A stretch of 44,001 nt of DNA from Phycisphaerae bacterium. GTDB taxonomy: Bacteria > Planctomycetota > Phycisphaerae > Sedimentisphaerales > Anaerobacaceae. How positions within the stretch are numbered: the stretch's first letter is position 1; each line of letters begins with the position of its first letter. Shown here piece by piece: positions 26,909-34,598 of the stretch. Made by a program: the position numbers and the translations under genes. The notes under the pieces were generated by a model. It ran no database searches. It was not told where the DNA came from and saw only the letters and a list, made by a program, of their open reading frames with translations. The stretch lies in contig JAUXAL010000027.1 of the NCBI GenBank assembly GCA_030619925.1, positions 1 to 44,001 on the forward strand. The letters are read 5' to 3'.

Positions 26909-27002
26909 AAATTAAAGTTAGTGGCACTGTTTGTCGATTTACCGGGCATCCAGAAAAAACAACAACGCAGTAATACCTATTAGTTTTAGAACGGAGGCAG
27001 TT

Positions 27003-28463
27003 TTGCGCAGAATTCTTGCTGTAGGCAAGGAAGCGGAGATTCAGCAATTAGCTCGGCGGGTTGGCCAAGAAATATTTGTAGCTGATGACCTGGCCGAGGC
27101 TTTGGATATCGTTGAGACAGTCAATCCAAATTTAATTCTTTTTGACCATCGGTTCAGCCCAAGTCATATCCGCGAATTCCTTAATATGACCTGTAAAAAT
27201 TCGATAGACGTCCCTGTCGTGGCCGTTGGCAGCGATGGAAATGATACTGAGTTACTTGCAGAGTTCGTGCGGATGGGGGCCTATGACTATCTGCAGGGAA
27301 AGCGAGATTACGACCGGCTGGAGCAGATTGTAAATCGGATAAAAAATGAGCCAAAGACTGTTGACTCTGAGAGAAACATAAGTGGTTTCTTTGCTGAGGA
27401 CTTAGCCGGCTCTGTTTCTATGGTCGGCCGCAGTAAAGCGGTCCTCAATACCCTCAAAATGATTAAACTTATCGCCGCCAGCCGATGCAATCCGATTTTG
27501 ATACTTGGGGAGACGGGCACGGGCAAGGAACTGGCGGCTCAGGCAATACATACTCTGAGGCATCCGAGCGGGCAGTTTGTAGCTGTAAATTGTGCAGCTC
27601 TAACGGCAAATCTGTTGGAAAGTGAGCTCTTTGGCCATGTGAAGGGCTCTTTTACGAGCGCTGACCGTGAGAAAATGGGGCTATTGGAGTTGGCCGGGGC
27701 CGGGACGGTCTTGCTTGATGAAATAAGTGAGATGCCGATAGACCTGCAGGCTAAATTGCTGCGTGTCCTTCAGGAAAGAACCTACCGAAAGGTCGGAGGT
27801 ATCAAAAATATCGCCTGCAACGCCACAATAATAGCTACGAGCAATCGCGATCTCAAAAGCGAAGTTCAGGCCGGTCGCTTCCGACGAGACCTTTATTATC
27901 GTTTGAATGTCTGTCCTGTTACTATCGCCCCGCTTAGAAAGCTTGAGCGAAGAGAAGACATCCAGCTTTTGGCTGAATACTTCCTCAAGACATCTACTAT
28001 CTGCCCCGAGAAGCGCAATAAGATAACATCCCTGACTAAATTAGCTATTGAGGCCTTGGAGAGACACAATTGGCCCGGCAACGTCCGTGAACTGCGTAAT
28101 GTGATTGAAAGGGCGATCCTGCTGGAAACAACAGACAAAATAGGGCTGAACAGCATTGTAATTGATCCAACTGAATACGGCCAGGTATCGGACAACCCGA
28201 TAGCCGGCCTCATCAAAGGTTTTTCATTGGCAAAGGCCGAACGTGAGCTGATTTCTCTGGCTCTGCGTGAAACGGGCTGGCAAAAGACACGGGCCGCTGC
28301 TCTTCTTGGCATAACCAGAGCAACTCTATATGCCAAGGTCAAGCAGTACAATATCGAAAAGGATTCGTTTGTTGCGGCTGACCGCGCAGAAGAAGAGCAA
28401 AATGAAGCTTCAGCATCGCCCCGGTCTCTGTCAGAAAATCTATCGGTTCGTATAGAATCCTGA
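27003..28463 (+). CDS. Sigma-54-dependent transcriptional activator with degenerate receiver (FlrC/FlgR-like)
   Basis: 486 residues. Residues 1-115 are receiver-like. The acidic pair of the first strand is missing (RRILAVGKEAE) and the conserved lysine is shifted (DYLQGKRD), although an aspartate remains in ILFDHRF. An AAA+ domain follows with Walker A GETGTGKE (near 169) and LLDEISEMP as Walker B. The sigma-54 contact loop reads GSFTSA (residues 215-220) instead of GAFTGA. A Fis-type helix-turn-helix ends the protein (WQKTRAAALLGITRATLYAK). The start is TTG at 27003 with GGAGG five bases upstream. An upstream in-frame TTG at 26931 lacks this. It probably activates the sigma-54 promoters of this locus. 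Confidence 0.88.
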   Translation: MRRILAVGKEAEIQQLARRVGQEIFVADDLAEALDIVETVNPNLILFDHRFSPSHIREFLNMTCKNSIDVPVVAVGSDGNDTELLAEFVRMGAYDYLQGKRDYDRLEQIVNRIKNEPKTVDSERNISGFFAEDLAGSVSMVGRSKAVLNTLKMIKLIAASRCNPILILGETGTGKELAAQAIHTLRHPSGQFVAVNCAALTANLLESELFGHVKGSFTSADREKMGLLELAGAGTVLLDEISEMPIDLQAKLLRVLQERTYRKVGGIKNIACNATIIATSNRDLKSEVQAGRFRRDLYYRLNVCPVTIAPLRKLERREDIQLLAEYFLKTSTICPEKRNKITSLTKLAIEALERHNWPGNVRELRNVIERAILLETTDKIGLNSIVIDPTEYGQVSDNPIAGLIKGFSLAKAERELISLALRETGWQKTRAAALLGITRATLYAKVKQYNIEKDSFVAADRAEEEQNEASASPRSLSENLSVRIES

Positions 28464-28562
28464 CATTTCTTTGTAATGCGAACAACCTCATCTAACATGA
28501 TAGGCCGATTTTTCGGGCCAAAAGTCTCTAAACACATCTGTCCTGCCACCTGTAGCCGAGTC

Positions 28563-28577
28563 TGGCACAATTATTGC
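28563..28577 (+). promoter_or_regulatory. Sigma-54 promoter of the TPR gene
   Basis: TGGCAC-AATTA-TTGC, a perfect consensus with exact spacing, followed by T. Initiation should be near 28589, so the GTG at 28597 would have an 8-nt leader, with its AAAAAGGG overlapping the start site. The ATG at 28681 gives a 92-nt leader, close to the 87 and 83 nt of the other two sigma-54 genes. Confidence 0.87.
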
Positions 28578-28639
28578 TATTCTCTTAAAAAGGGTTGTGA
28601 AATACGCCCTCATATTCTTTGTGGACTATGTGGACTGGT

Positions 28640-28653
28640 CCCGATTTATCGGG
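28640..28653. repeat. CCCGAT palindrome in the TPR gene leader
   Basis: CCCGAT-TT-ATCGGG, a perfect 6-bp stem. The CCCGAT core recurs at 42192-42215. It lies between two candidate start codons of the TPR gene. Confidence 0.5.
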
Positions 28654-28680
28654 CTTGCGTTGAGGGCGAAGTTGGAAGCT

Positions 28681-31332
28681 ATGGCGGCGAAAGAAGATAA
28701 ACGGACTATTATCGAGCATTCCCGCAAAGCGGGGGTCCAGGAGAACCCCGATAGGTCGGTGCCATTGGACCACGAATTATTCGCAGGCGAAGTTCACGAA
28801 GAACTCTCGGAACGTGAGGCATTCGCTGGAAACGAAGATTTTTACAAATTTTTGGCGGATTCCGCCAAAGCTGCTGTAGCTCAACAACCTGCCGGCGCAA
28901 GCCAATCTCCGCCGGAGCCGGTTCAACGCAAACCTCAGCGTTTCTCGACCCTCCAGAAGGTCCTCACTGCCAGCATTATTGGGATTGGGGCAATGTTGCT
29001 GTGCGTGCTGTTGAAACCTTTACTATGGCCTCTTACTGACATTACGACACACACCGTTCAACAACCCCCTTCTTCTAAACCGCCAGTTGAAGATTTCGCA
29101 CAGGTAGAACCCCAGCAAATACAAGAACCGGAAGCTGAGCCTCCACCGACACAACCCCTGTCTTTGAAGGCTGCTCAAGACTTCTATCTGCAAAAGGATT
29201 ATGACAAAGCTTATGACATCTATAACCGGCTTCGCCAGAGTCTTCCAACGGGTACCCAAGAGGAATTGCCAAAAGATTTTCTTCAGCTGAGAATGGCTTT
29301 GTGTTTGAAAAACACAGGCGATTCCGACCGGGCCAGCGATTCATTCAGAACGCTTTTACGAAGTCGCTCACCTGTTGTGAGGTTGGTTGCCAGTTATCAG
29401 CTAAGCTTGTTTGAAATGGAGAATGAGCAGTATTTAGAAGCACGGGCCAGAGCTTATCAGACGATTGCCTTAATCGGGGTCGTGGATCCCCGCCTTGGCG
29501 CCGACGAGTTTGCCCTTGCGAGGGATCCCGCCTTGTGGGACCCCAAAGCAGGGGATAAGCACTGGGCTTTGTCGCTGCGGCGTGATTGTTACTTTCTGGT
29601 TGCTGAGTCGATGACCAGGAATGTCCTTTCGCTTTGCGATGCCGATACAGACCTTCCTGAAAAGTTATGGGGTAATTACGCTGAGCTTGATCCTTTCACC
29701 GGCCTAAACGAGGCACAACTGCGACACCTTTTGAACTCCGGCTCAGAGCAATTAAGCAAAGGATTGCTTGGCCCGCGGATTCGCAAGCTCGAGCGTCAGC
29801 GTGCCTCGCATCGTTGGTCGGTTGTTTGCCATGGGGCATCAATTGAAGAGCTGCTGATAAGATTTGCCGCCAATGCTGATCTTGATATTTCCTGGGTCTA
29901 TAGCGAGGTGCCACCCATAGAAGAAACAAGGGATGCTATTCGCAAAAGGCCGGTGAGTTTGTCTCTGCCGGCGGCAACTGCCCAGCAATTTATCACAGTA
30001 GCGGCCGGACACGTTGGCTTGTTGGCACATCTCGATGCCGAAGGGCTCGTGAGTATTTCTGATCCAGCCGATTATTCCTCGTTGTCAGAGCACATATCTT
30101 TGCTTATCCGGGAGACAATTTCAGTTTGGCAAAAATTTTTATTTACGTTTCATAACGACCGATGTGTCCCTAACGCCCATTTTGCTCTGGGACTTTTACA
30201 AACCCAAGAAGGCCGGGTTAGCGAGTCAATCGCGGAATACAAATTAGTGGCCAATCGCTTTTCACACACATCTTTGGCGCCGTTTGCTTTGTTAAACTCG
30301 AGCAAACTGAAAGTCGATCTTCATGACTATCCCGGCGCCCGCGAAGATTTGATTCAGCTCGTTGAGCAATATCCTGATGTCGAGTTTTATGGCCGGGCTT
30401 GCTTAAATCTTGCTGATGCCACGACGAAAATCGGACTTTTCCATGAAGCTGAACGGCTCTATCGCAAAGTTTACTATATTGGTTTGTCTTTGGAATCGCG
30501 GGCTGCCTCTGCCCTCGGAGCAGGCAGATGTTGCTACGAGGAAAAGGACTATGAAACTGCGGCCAAGTGGCTGACTCAATATATCAAACTCACCGGAGAC
30601 GGTCCAAGCAGGGATTACTTGTATTCAGCCTATCTTCTCTTAGGCAAAACTAACCTGGCATTAGGAAAACCCCAGCAAGCCCGCGATGCTTTTCAATCCG
30701 CCTTAGGCGGATTGGCAGGGCAGCTTACCAGAGAAGAGTGTATGGAGACTATCTCGGCTTTAGTTGAAGCCCAGATACAACTCGAGGATTTCGTCGGGGC
30801 TCTTGTACTATTAGAGAACACACGTTCCTGGCAGTTCTCGAAAGCCGAATCTATCGAGATATTACTGCTCAAGAGCAGAGTTCTTCGTTCTATGGGCCTG
30901 GTTGATAAAGCTATTGTGGCAGTTGGTGACAGGGCGGAATATTTACCTGACTCTCAGTTAAAGGTCAGAATGTTTTTCGAATTAGCTAACTGTTTCGTCG
31001 CCAAGGGGGATTTGGAGTCTGCCCGCGAGAAGTTAACCGGGATTCTTGTCATGGTTGAACCCGGGCTTTTGGCGTACGAAATAGCTCTTAAATTGGCGGA
31101 GGTTTGTTTGAGACTCGATCAAGACTCTCAAGCCATTTCTATTTGCTTGCAGCTTTTAGATTCGGACCCCTCAGCGCCGGTTTCGCAAAAGGCCCTGGAA
31201 ATCCTGGCAACAGCTTATAACCGCCAGAAAAATTATGACAGGGCGGCATTGGCTCTTTTGGGCCGGTGGCAGGGGACCGAAGCCCCGAGTGAAAGGACAA
31301 TATATGACAGTCCGGCTCCCACAAGCCAATGA
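28681..31332 (+). CDS. Membrane-anchored periplasmic TPR protein, possible flagellar motor scaffold
   Basis: 883 residues from the preferred ATG at 28681; an in-frame GTG at 28597 adds 28 residues encoded partly by a palindrome. A cytoplasmic N-terminus is followed by one membrane segment (about residues 95-120, VLTASIIGIGAMLLCVLLKP) and a proline-rich linker. A long helical TPR array comes next (QDFYLQKDYDKAYDIYNRLR, EKDYETAAKWLTQYIKL). A secretin-N-like beta segment is embedded (IEELLIRFAANADLDISWVY). The sigma-54 promoter and place between two flagellar activators tie it to flagellar assembly. Large periplasmic TPR proteins such as PflA and PflB of Campylobacter build motor discs, so a similar scaffold role is suggested. 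That is inference; no sequence homology is claimed. Two in-frame palindromic inserts are present. Confidence 0.75.
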   Translation: MAAKEDKRTIIEHSRKAGVQENPDRSVPLDHELFAGEVHEELSEREAFAGNEDFYKFLADSAKAAVAQQPAGASQSPPEPVQRKPQRFSTLQKVLTASIIGIGAMLLCVLLKPLLWPLTDITTHTVQQPPSSKPPVEDFAQVEPQQIQEPEAEPPPTQPLSLKAAQDFYLQKDYDKAYDIYNRLRQSLPTGTQEELPKDFLQLRMALCLKNTGDSDRASDSFRTLLRSRSPVVRLVASYQLSLFEMENEQYLEARARAYQTIALIGVVDPRLGADEFALARDPALWDPKAGDKHWALSLRRDCYFLVAESMTRNVLSLCDADTDLPEKLWGNYAELDPFTGLNEAQLRHLLNSGSEQLSKGLLGPRIRKLERQRASHRWSVVCHGASIEELLIRFAANADLDISWVYSEVPPIEETRDAIRKRPVSLSLPAATAQQFITVAAGHVGLLAHLDAEGLVSISDPADYSSLSEHISLLIRETISVWQKFLFTFHNDRCVPNAHFALGLLQTQEGRVSESIAEYKLVANRFSHTSLAPFALLNSSKLKVDLHDYPGAREDLIQLVEQYPDVEFYGRACLNLADATTKIGLFHEAERLYRKVYYIGLSLESRAASALGAGRCCYEEKDYETAAKWLTQYIKLTGDGPSRDYLYSAYLLLGKTNLALGKPQQARDAFQSALGGLAGQLTREECMETISALVEAQIQLEDFVGALVLLENTRSWQFSKAESIEILLLKSRVLRSMGLVDKAIVAVGDRAEYLPDSQLKVRMFFELANCFVAKGDLESAREKLTGILVMVEPGLLAYEIALKLAEVCLRLDQDSQAISICLQLLDSDPSAPVSQKALEILATAYNRQKNYDRAALALLGRWQGTEAPSERTIYDSPAPTSQ
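28721..28759. repeat. In-frame palindromic element near the TPR gene start
   Basis: CCCGC-AAA-GCGGG (28721-28733), then GGGGTCC...GGAGAACCCC and a CCCCGATAGGTCGG arm (28746-28759). It encodes SRKAGVQENPDRSVP in the cytoplasmic N-terminal region. CCCGC-NNN-GCGGG hairpins also occur at 36136. Confidence 0.6.
29476..29556. repeat. In-frame palindromic element in the TPR gene body
   Basis: GGGG...CCCC arms (29476-29491), a GGGATCCC palindrome (29523) and GGGACCCC (29536) form a cluster, translated as VDPRLGADEFALARDPALWD. This separates two TPR-like helices. Confidence 0.5.
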
Positions 31333-31368
31333 TTTGCAGGAGCCTGATAAAACAGGATAGTTGACATA

Positions 31369-32187
31369 ATGAAGGTTAGAACTAAAAATTTAGAGCTAAG
31401 CTCAATGCCGGATGCTCGCAGCGAGAGTCGAGAATCGAGTATCGAGTATCGAGGGTCGCTTTGCGCTTTTCGCTTCTTTTGCGTTTCGTTTTTGGCTGTT
31501 TGTTTCCTAACACCTTTTGCCGGTGCTAAAATTTCATCAGGACAAGCCGACCCGAATAATCACCTCCAACGCCAATTGTGGCAGGCCGCGATTAGTATTG
31601 CTAAAGTCGAGCAGGATAACATAAGCAAAAACGAACTTAAGCGAATAATCGAGCAAATTCGCTCCATTGAATTTAAGCCCCGCAAGCAGCCCCCTAAACC
31701 TGTTATCGTCGTCGAGCCGCCGCCGACAACGCAGCCCAATGGAGCTGCACCTGATACAGCGGTGCCGAAAGAACCTGAGAAAAAAGAAACCAGGCCCAAA
31801 CTGCCATACGAGCCGATAACCGACCAAACTTTACAAATGCTCAAGAACCTATCGCAACATCCTGATGAACTGGACAAGCCTTTTGAGCTTGCGGAGATTT
31901 TGTTTCTCAACGGGAGTCTAAAAGAAGCGACCGTTTTTTACCGGGAAGCTCTCAACCGTAAGAGCCCGGATGACGCCGGCTCGGCTCAGGACAGAGCCTG
32001 GATTTTATTTCAAATAGGCAGCTGCCTGCGGAATGATGATTTGCCGACGGCACTGAACATTTACAGACAACTGATTACGGAATACCCGGAGTCACTGTGG
32101 ACGGATTTGGCCAAAACCCAGTGCCAATTAATCGCCTGGTACCTGAAAGACGAACCGCGGAAGTTGATTGCTGAATGCAAATTGTAG
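31369..32187 (+). CDS. Exported protein with TPR-like C-terminus
   Basis: 272 residues. A hydrophobic signal (about 36-53, RFFCVSFLAVCFLTPFAGA) is followed by a helical stretch, a proline-rich linker (PPKPVIVVEPPPTTQPNGAA) and a TPR-like C-terminal part (PFELAEILFLNGSLKEATVF, TALNIYRQLITEYPESLW). The first 33 residues come from a GAGTATCGAG-type repeat, making a long n-region for a signal peptide. AGGA lies about 11 bases before the ATG. It sits 36 bases after the large TPR gene and is probably co-transcribed with it, so they may work together in the periplasm. Function is not known. Confidence 0.65.
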   Translation: MKVRTKNLELSSMPDARSESRESSIEYRGSLCAFRFFCVSFLAVCFLTPFAGAKISSGQADPNNHLQRQLWQAAISIAKVEQDNISKNELKRIIEQIRSIEFKPRKQPPKPVIVVEPPPTTQPNGAAPDTAVPKEPEKKETRPKLPYEPITDQTLQMLKNLSQHPDELDKPFELAEILFLNGSLKEATVFYREALNRKSPDDAGSAQDRAWILFQIGSCLRNDDLPTALNIYRQLITEYPESLWTDLAKTQCQLIAWYLKDEPRKLIAECKL

Positions 32188-32207
32188 ATTATTGGGATTC
32201 TATTTTG

Positions 32208-32303
32208 TCCCGCACCAATTAGGCGAGCCCAGGCATGAGCCCCGTTAGAAGTTGACGGCTTACTTCTAACAACGGGGTGAGCCTAAGCTCAATTGGTGTG
32301 GGA
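32208..32303. repeat. 96-bp nested palindromic element upstream of second activator
   Basis: Outer arms TCCCGCACCAATT (32208-32220) and AATTGGTGTGGGA (32291-32303) match those of the 16748-16826 element. Inside are CCCCGTTAGAAGT and ACTTCTAACAACGGGG arms. The inner hairpin differs from the other copy, so elements seem to share outer arms while the centre varies. Confidence 0.8.
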
Positions 32304-32339
32304 TCGCAAGACGGGGTTTCCTTCAATAGAAAACGGAGT

Positions 32340-33953
32340 ATGCTGGAAGTGAGTAAGGCTGAAATAAACAACATAAGCACAGGTCAACAAAGGGAGTCGG
32401 GTTCCAATTTTGTCCGCCATCGGGCCGATCACAAAACCGAGGCCGAGAATATTGCGAATGTACTGATAGCTGATAGCGATCCTGAGCTGGCTCGATTTAT
32501 GCTTAAGATTTTGGCTCGCAAAGGAATCCGCGGATATCTCGCCGACGATAAGAACAGCGCAATTGGCTTTCTCAACAAGAATAGTTGCGACGTTGTATTT
32601 ACCAGTGACAGAATAAGCCGGCAGGCGGTTCTGTCCATTCGGCCGCAGGATGGTTTTGAGCTGCTTGCGAAAATCAGGGCAAATTGGCCGGAACTGCCGG
32701 TGGTTATGCTAACAAAAGCCGAAAGGGCAAGCTCGCAAAACCAGCAACGGACTATCGAGATGGCGGTCAAGGCCGTTCGTCAGGGCTGTTGTGATTTTCT
32801 AATCAAACCGCTCGACTGTGAAAAAGTAGAGAGCCTGCTGGATACTTTCCTGCCTAACCACAGCGTCTCAACGATAGCTTCGGCTCACGAGGACACCCGC
32901 AGCCTTTATCGGATTGTGGGCAGAAGTGCAAGCCTGGTTCGAACCGTCGATCTGGCGAAAAGAGTCGCTCCCACCTCGGCACCGGTTTTAATAAGTGGTG
33001 AAAGCGGAACAGGCAAAGAGCTGATCGCTTATCTCGTCCATCATGAGAGCAGAAGAGCACAAGGGCCGTATATCAGAATCAATTGTGCGGCGTTAAGTAG
33101 CTCGCTTCTCGAAAGCGAGCTGTTTGGCCATGAGAAGGGTGCCTTCACCGGCGCCTATAGTCAGCGCAAAGGCCGATTCGAAATGGCTCATGGTGGAACT
33201 CTGCTCTTGGACGAAATTACCGAAACGCCTGTAAGATTTCAAGCCAAGCTGTTGCGGGTGCTCGAGCAACAGGATTTTGAACGTGTTGGCGGAAATGAAA
33301 GTGTTAGAGTCGATGTTCGAGTAATAAGTACTACCAATAAGGATCTATTGCAGGAAGTTCAACAGGGCCGGTTCCGTCAGGACATCTATTATCGGCTAAG
33401 CGGAGTAAGATTAGTTATTTGTCCTTTGAGAGAACGCAAGAAGGACTTGTTTGACCTCACATGGTATTTTGTAAATCTTTATGCACGGCAAGTGCAGCGT
33501 CGTATCACTAAGCTCGACCCTGCGATGATGGACATTTTCGCTAAATACCATTGGCCCGGCAATGTCCGGCAATTGCGGAATGTTGTGCGAACATCGCTGA
33601 TTTTGGGAGTTGGCCAAACCCTGTCATTAGCTGATGTCTCGTGGCTCTTTGATGAATTACAACCGCTCCCACAGGAGAAGAGCTCGATTTTCGATTCTCA
33701 ATTCCCGAATCTCGTTGGTCGAGCATCCGGCATCGAGCATCCAGCATCGAGCTTGGTTCCATTAGATAGTCCTCAGGTCTCAGGGCTGGGAGGAGTACCG
33801 CTCGAGCAGATAGAGCGGCGGGCGATCCTGGATACTTTACACCAGACAGGAGGCAATCGGACGAAAGCCGCAAAGGTCTTAGGCATCAGTGACCGAACGC
33901 TACGGGACAAAATACACCGATATCGGCGACAAGGTTGTTTGCAGTCAGTTTGA
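32340..33953 (+). CDS. Sigma-54 activator with receiver-like domain (NtrC family)
   Basis: 537 residues from the ATG at 32340; a GTG at 32349 with GGAG ten bases upstream is equally likely. A longer frame from 32277 begins inside a palindromic element. The receiver-like domain has ADSDPE, the threonine in VVMLTKAE and the lysine in FLIKPLD, but at the phosphoacceptor place the sequence is VVFTSDRIS. There serine replaces aspartate, with an aspartate one position later. The AAA+ domain is canonical: GESGTGKE (near 220), GAFTGA (267-272), LLDEITETP. A Fis-like DNA-binding end has GNRTKAAKVLGISDRTLRDK. A repeat-derived linker precedes it. It is probably a partner of the activator at 27003. Confidence 0.87.
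   Translation: MLEVSKAEINNISTGQQRESGSNFVRHRADHKTEAENIANVLIADSDPELARFMLKILARKGIRGYLADDKNSAIGFLNKNSCDVVFTSDRISRQAVLSIRPQDGFELLAKIRANWPELPVVMLTKAERASSQNQQRTIEMAVKAVRQGCCDFLIKPLDCEKVESLLDTFLPNHSVSTIASAHEDTRSLYRIVGRSASLVRTVDLAKRVAPTSAPVLISGESGTGKELIAYLVHHESRRAQGPYIRINCAALSSSLLESELFGHEKGAFTGAYSQRKGRFEMAHGGTLLLDEITETPVRFQAKLLRVLEQQDFERVGGNESVRVDVRVISTTNKDLLQEVQQGRFRQDIYYRLSGVRLVICPLRERKKDLFDLTWYFVNLYARQVQRRITKLDPAMMDIFAKYHWPGNVRQLRNVVRTSLILGVGQTLSLADVSWLFDELQPLPQEKSSIFDSQFPNLVGRASGIEHPASSLVPLDSPQVSGLGGVPLEQIERRAILDTLHQTGGNRTKAAKVLGISDRTLRDKIHRYRRQGCLQSV
33681..33753. repeat. Short-period repeat in the linker of the second activator
   Basis: Units of the type GAGCATCC(G/A)GCATC recur (for example at 33721 and 33735), preceded by GATTCTCAATTC-like units. 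They encode a low-complexity linker (FPNLVGRASGIEHPASSLV) between the AAA+ and DNA-binding domains, in frame. Confidence 0.6.
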
Positions 33954-33989
33954 TAAAAACATTTTCATGACAAATAGTTGAGGTGAAAA

Positions 33990-34598
33990 ATGGCAGATAC
34001 AGATGAGACAAAAGAGCAGGAAAAGCAAGAAGATTCAGAACAGGAAAAGCAAGAAGATTCAAAAGCGGGAAAGAGCGGTGAAAAGTCCTCACGCGGCCGG
34101 TTCTTGCAGTGGATAATAATGGCTGCTGTTGTAGTACTTTTCATCGGTGCCGGTTTCGGACTCAGTCGGTTAGTTACTGGTTCCGGAACGACCGAGATAG
34201 CCGGGGCTTCTGAACAAGACCAGTCAGTTCAGGTAGAGGACCTGACAGTGGCCGGTTCGGCAGCCGGCTCTCAAAAAACCTGGTATTATCATTTAGAGCC
34301 CGTTGTGGCAAATCTTGATGTACCTGAAGCGACACGCTATATCCGGGTGTCTTTAACACTCGAGATAAGTTCCGAGGTGGACGAAAAGAAAGGAGTTTCT
34401 TTTATTGATGAGAGAAAACCCATCTTGACAAGCTGGCTTACTGTCTACCTTTCAAGTCTAAGCCTTGAAGATATCAGAGGTGACAAGAACCTCAAGAGAA
34501 TTCAAGCGCAAGTACTCGACACTTTTAACGAAAAGCTTTTTCCTGATTCCAAACCTCAAATCAAGCACATTCTGTTTAAGGAATTCGCCGTACAATGA
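33990..34598 (+). CDS. fliL: FliL, flagellar basal body-associated protein
   Basis: 202 residues. A charged cytoplasmic N-terminus (with an EQEKQEDS repeat) is followed by one membrane helix (about 38-60, FLQWIIMAAVVVLFIGAGFG). The periplasmic FliL domain follows (WYYHLEPVVANLDVPEATRY, then IRVSLTLEI). FliL associates with stators and the motor around the MS ring. GAGGTG lies before the ATG. The final codons overlap the fliM start by four bases (ATGA). Confidence 0.9.
   Translation: MADTDETKEQEKQEDSEQEKQEDSKAGKSGEKSSRGRFLQWIIMAAVVVLFIGAGFGLSRLVTGSGTTEIAGASEQDQSVQVEDLTVAGSAAGSQKTWYYHLEPVVANLDVPEATRYIRVSLTLEISSEVDEKKGVSFIDERKPILTSWLTVYLSSLSLEDIRGDKNLKRIQAQVLDTFNEKLFPDSKPQIKHILFKEFAVQ

Larger units (their letters stand above)
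26347..27002. other. Divergent intergenic region between flgD and the sigma-54 activator
   Basis: 656 bases without a gene. It holds the flgD sigma-54 promoter at 26445-26459, then AT-rich DNA with five direct copies of GTCCYATAAR (separate entry), and the ribosome-binding site GGAGG at 26993-26997 for the plus-strand activator. No convincing promoter for the activator was found. A TAAA/GTCGATTT pair at 26913-26940 is one base off sigma-28 spacing. Confidence 0.6.

Noticed and set aside
26913-26940. Sigma-28-like pair TAAA and GTCGATTT before the first activator
   Set aside because: The spacer is 16 rather than 15 bases, and the -10 matches poorly. Flagellar master activators are also not usually late genes.
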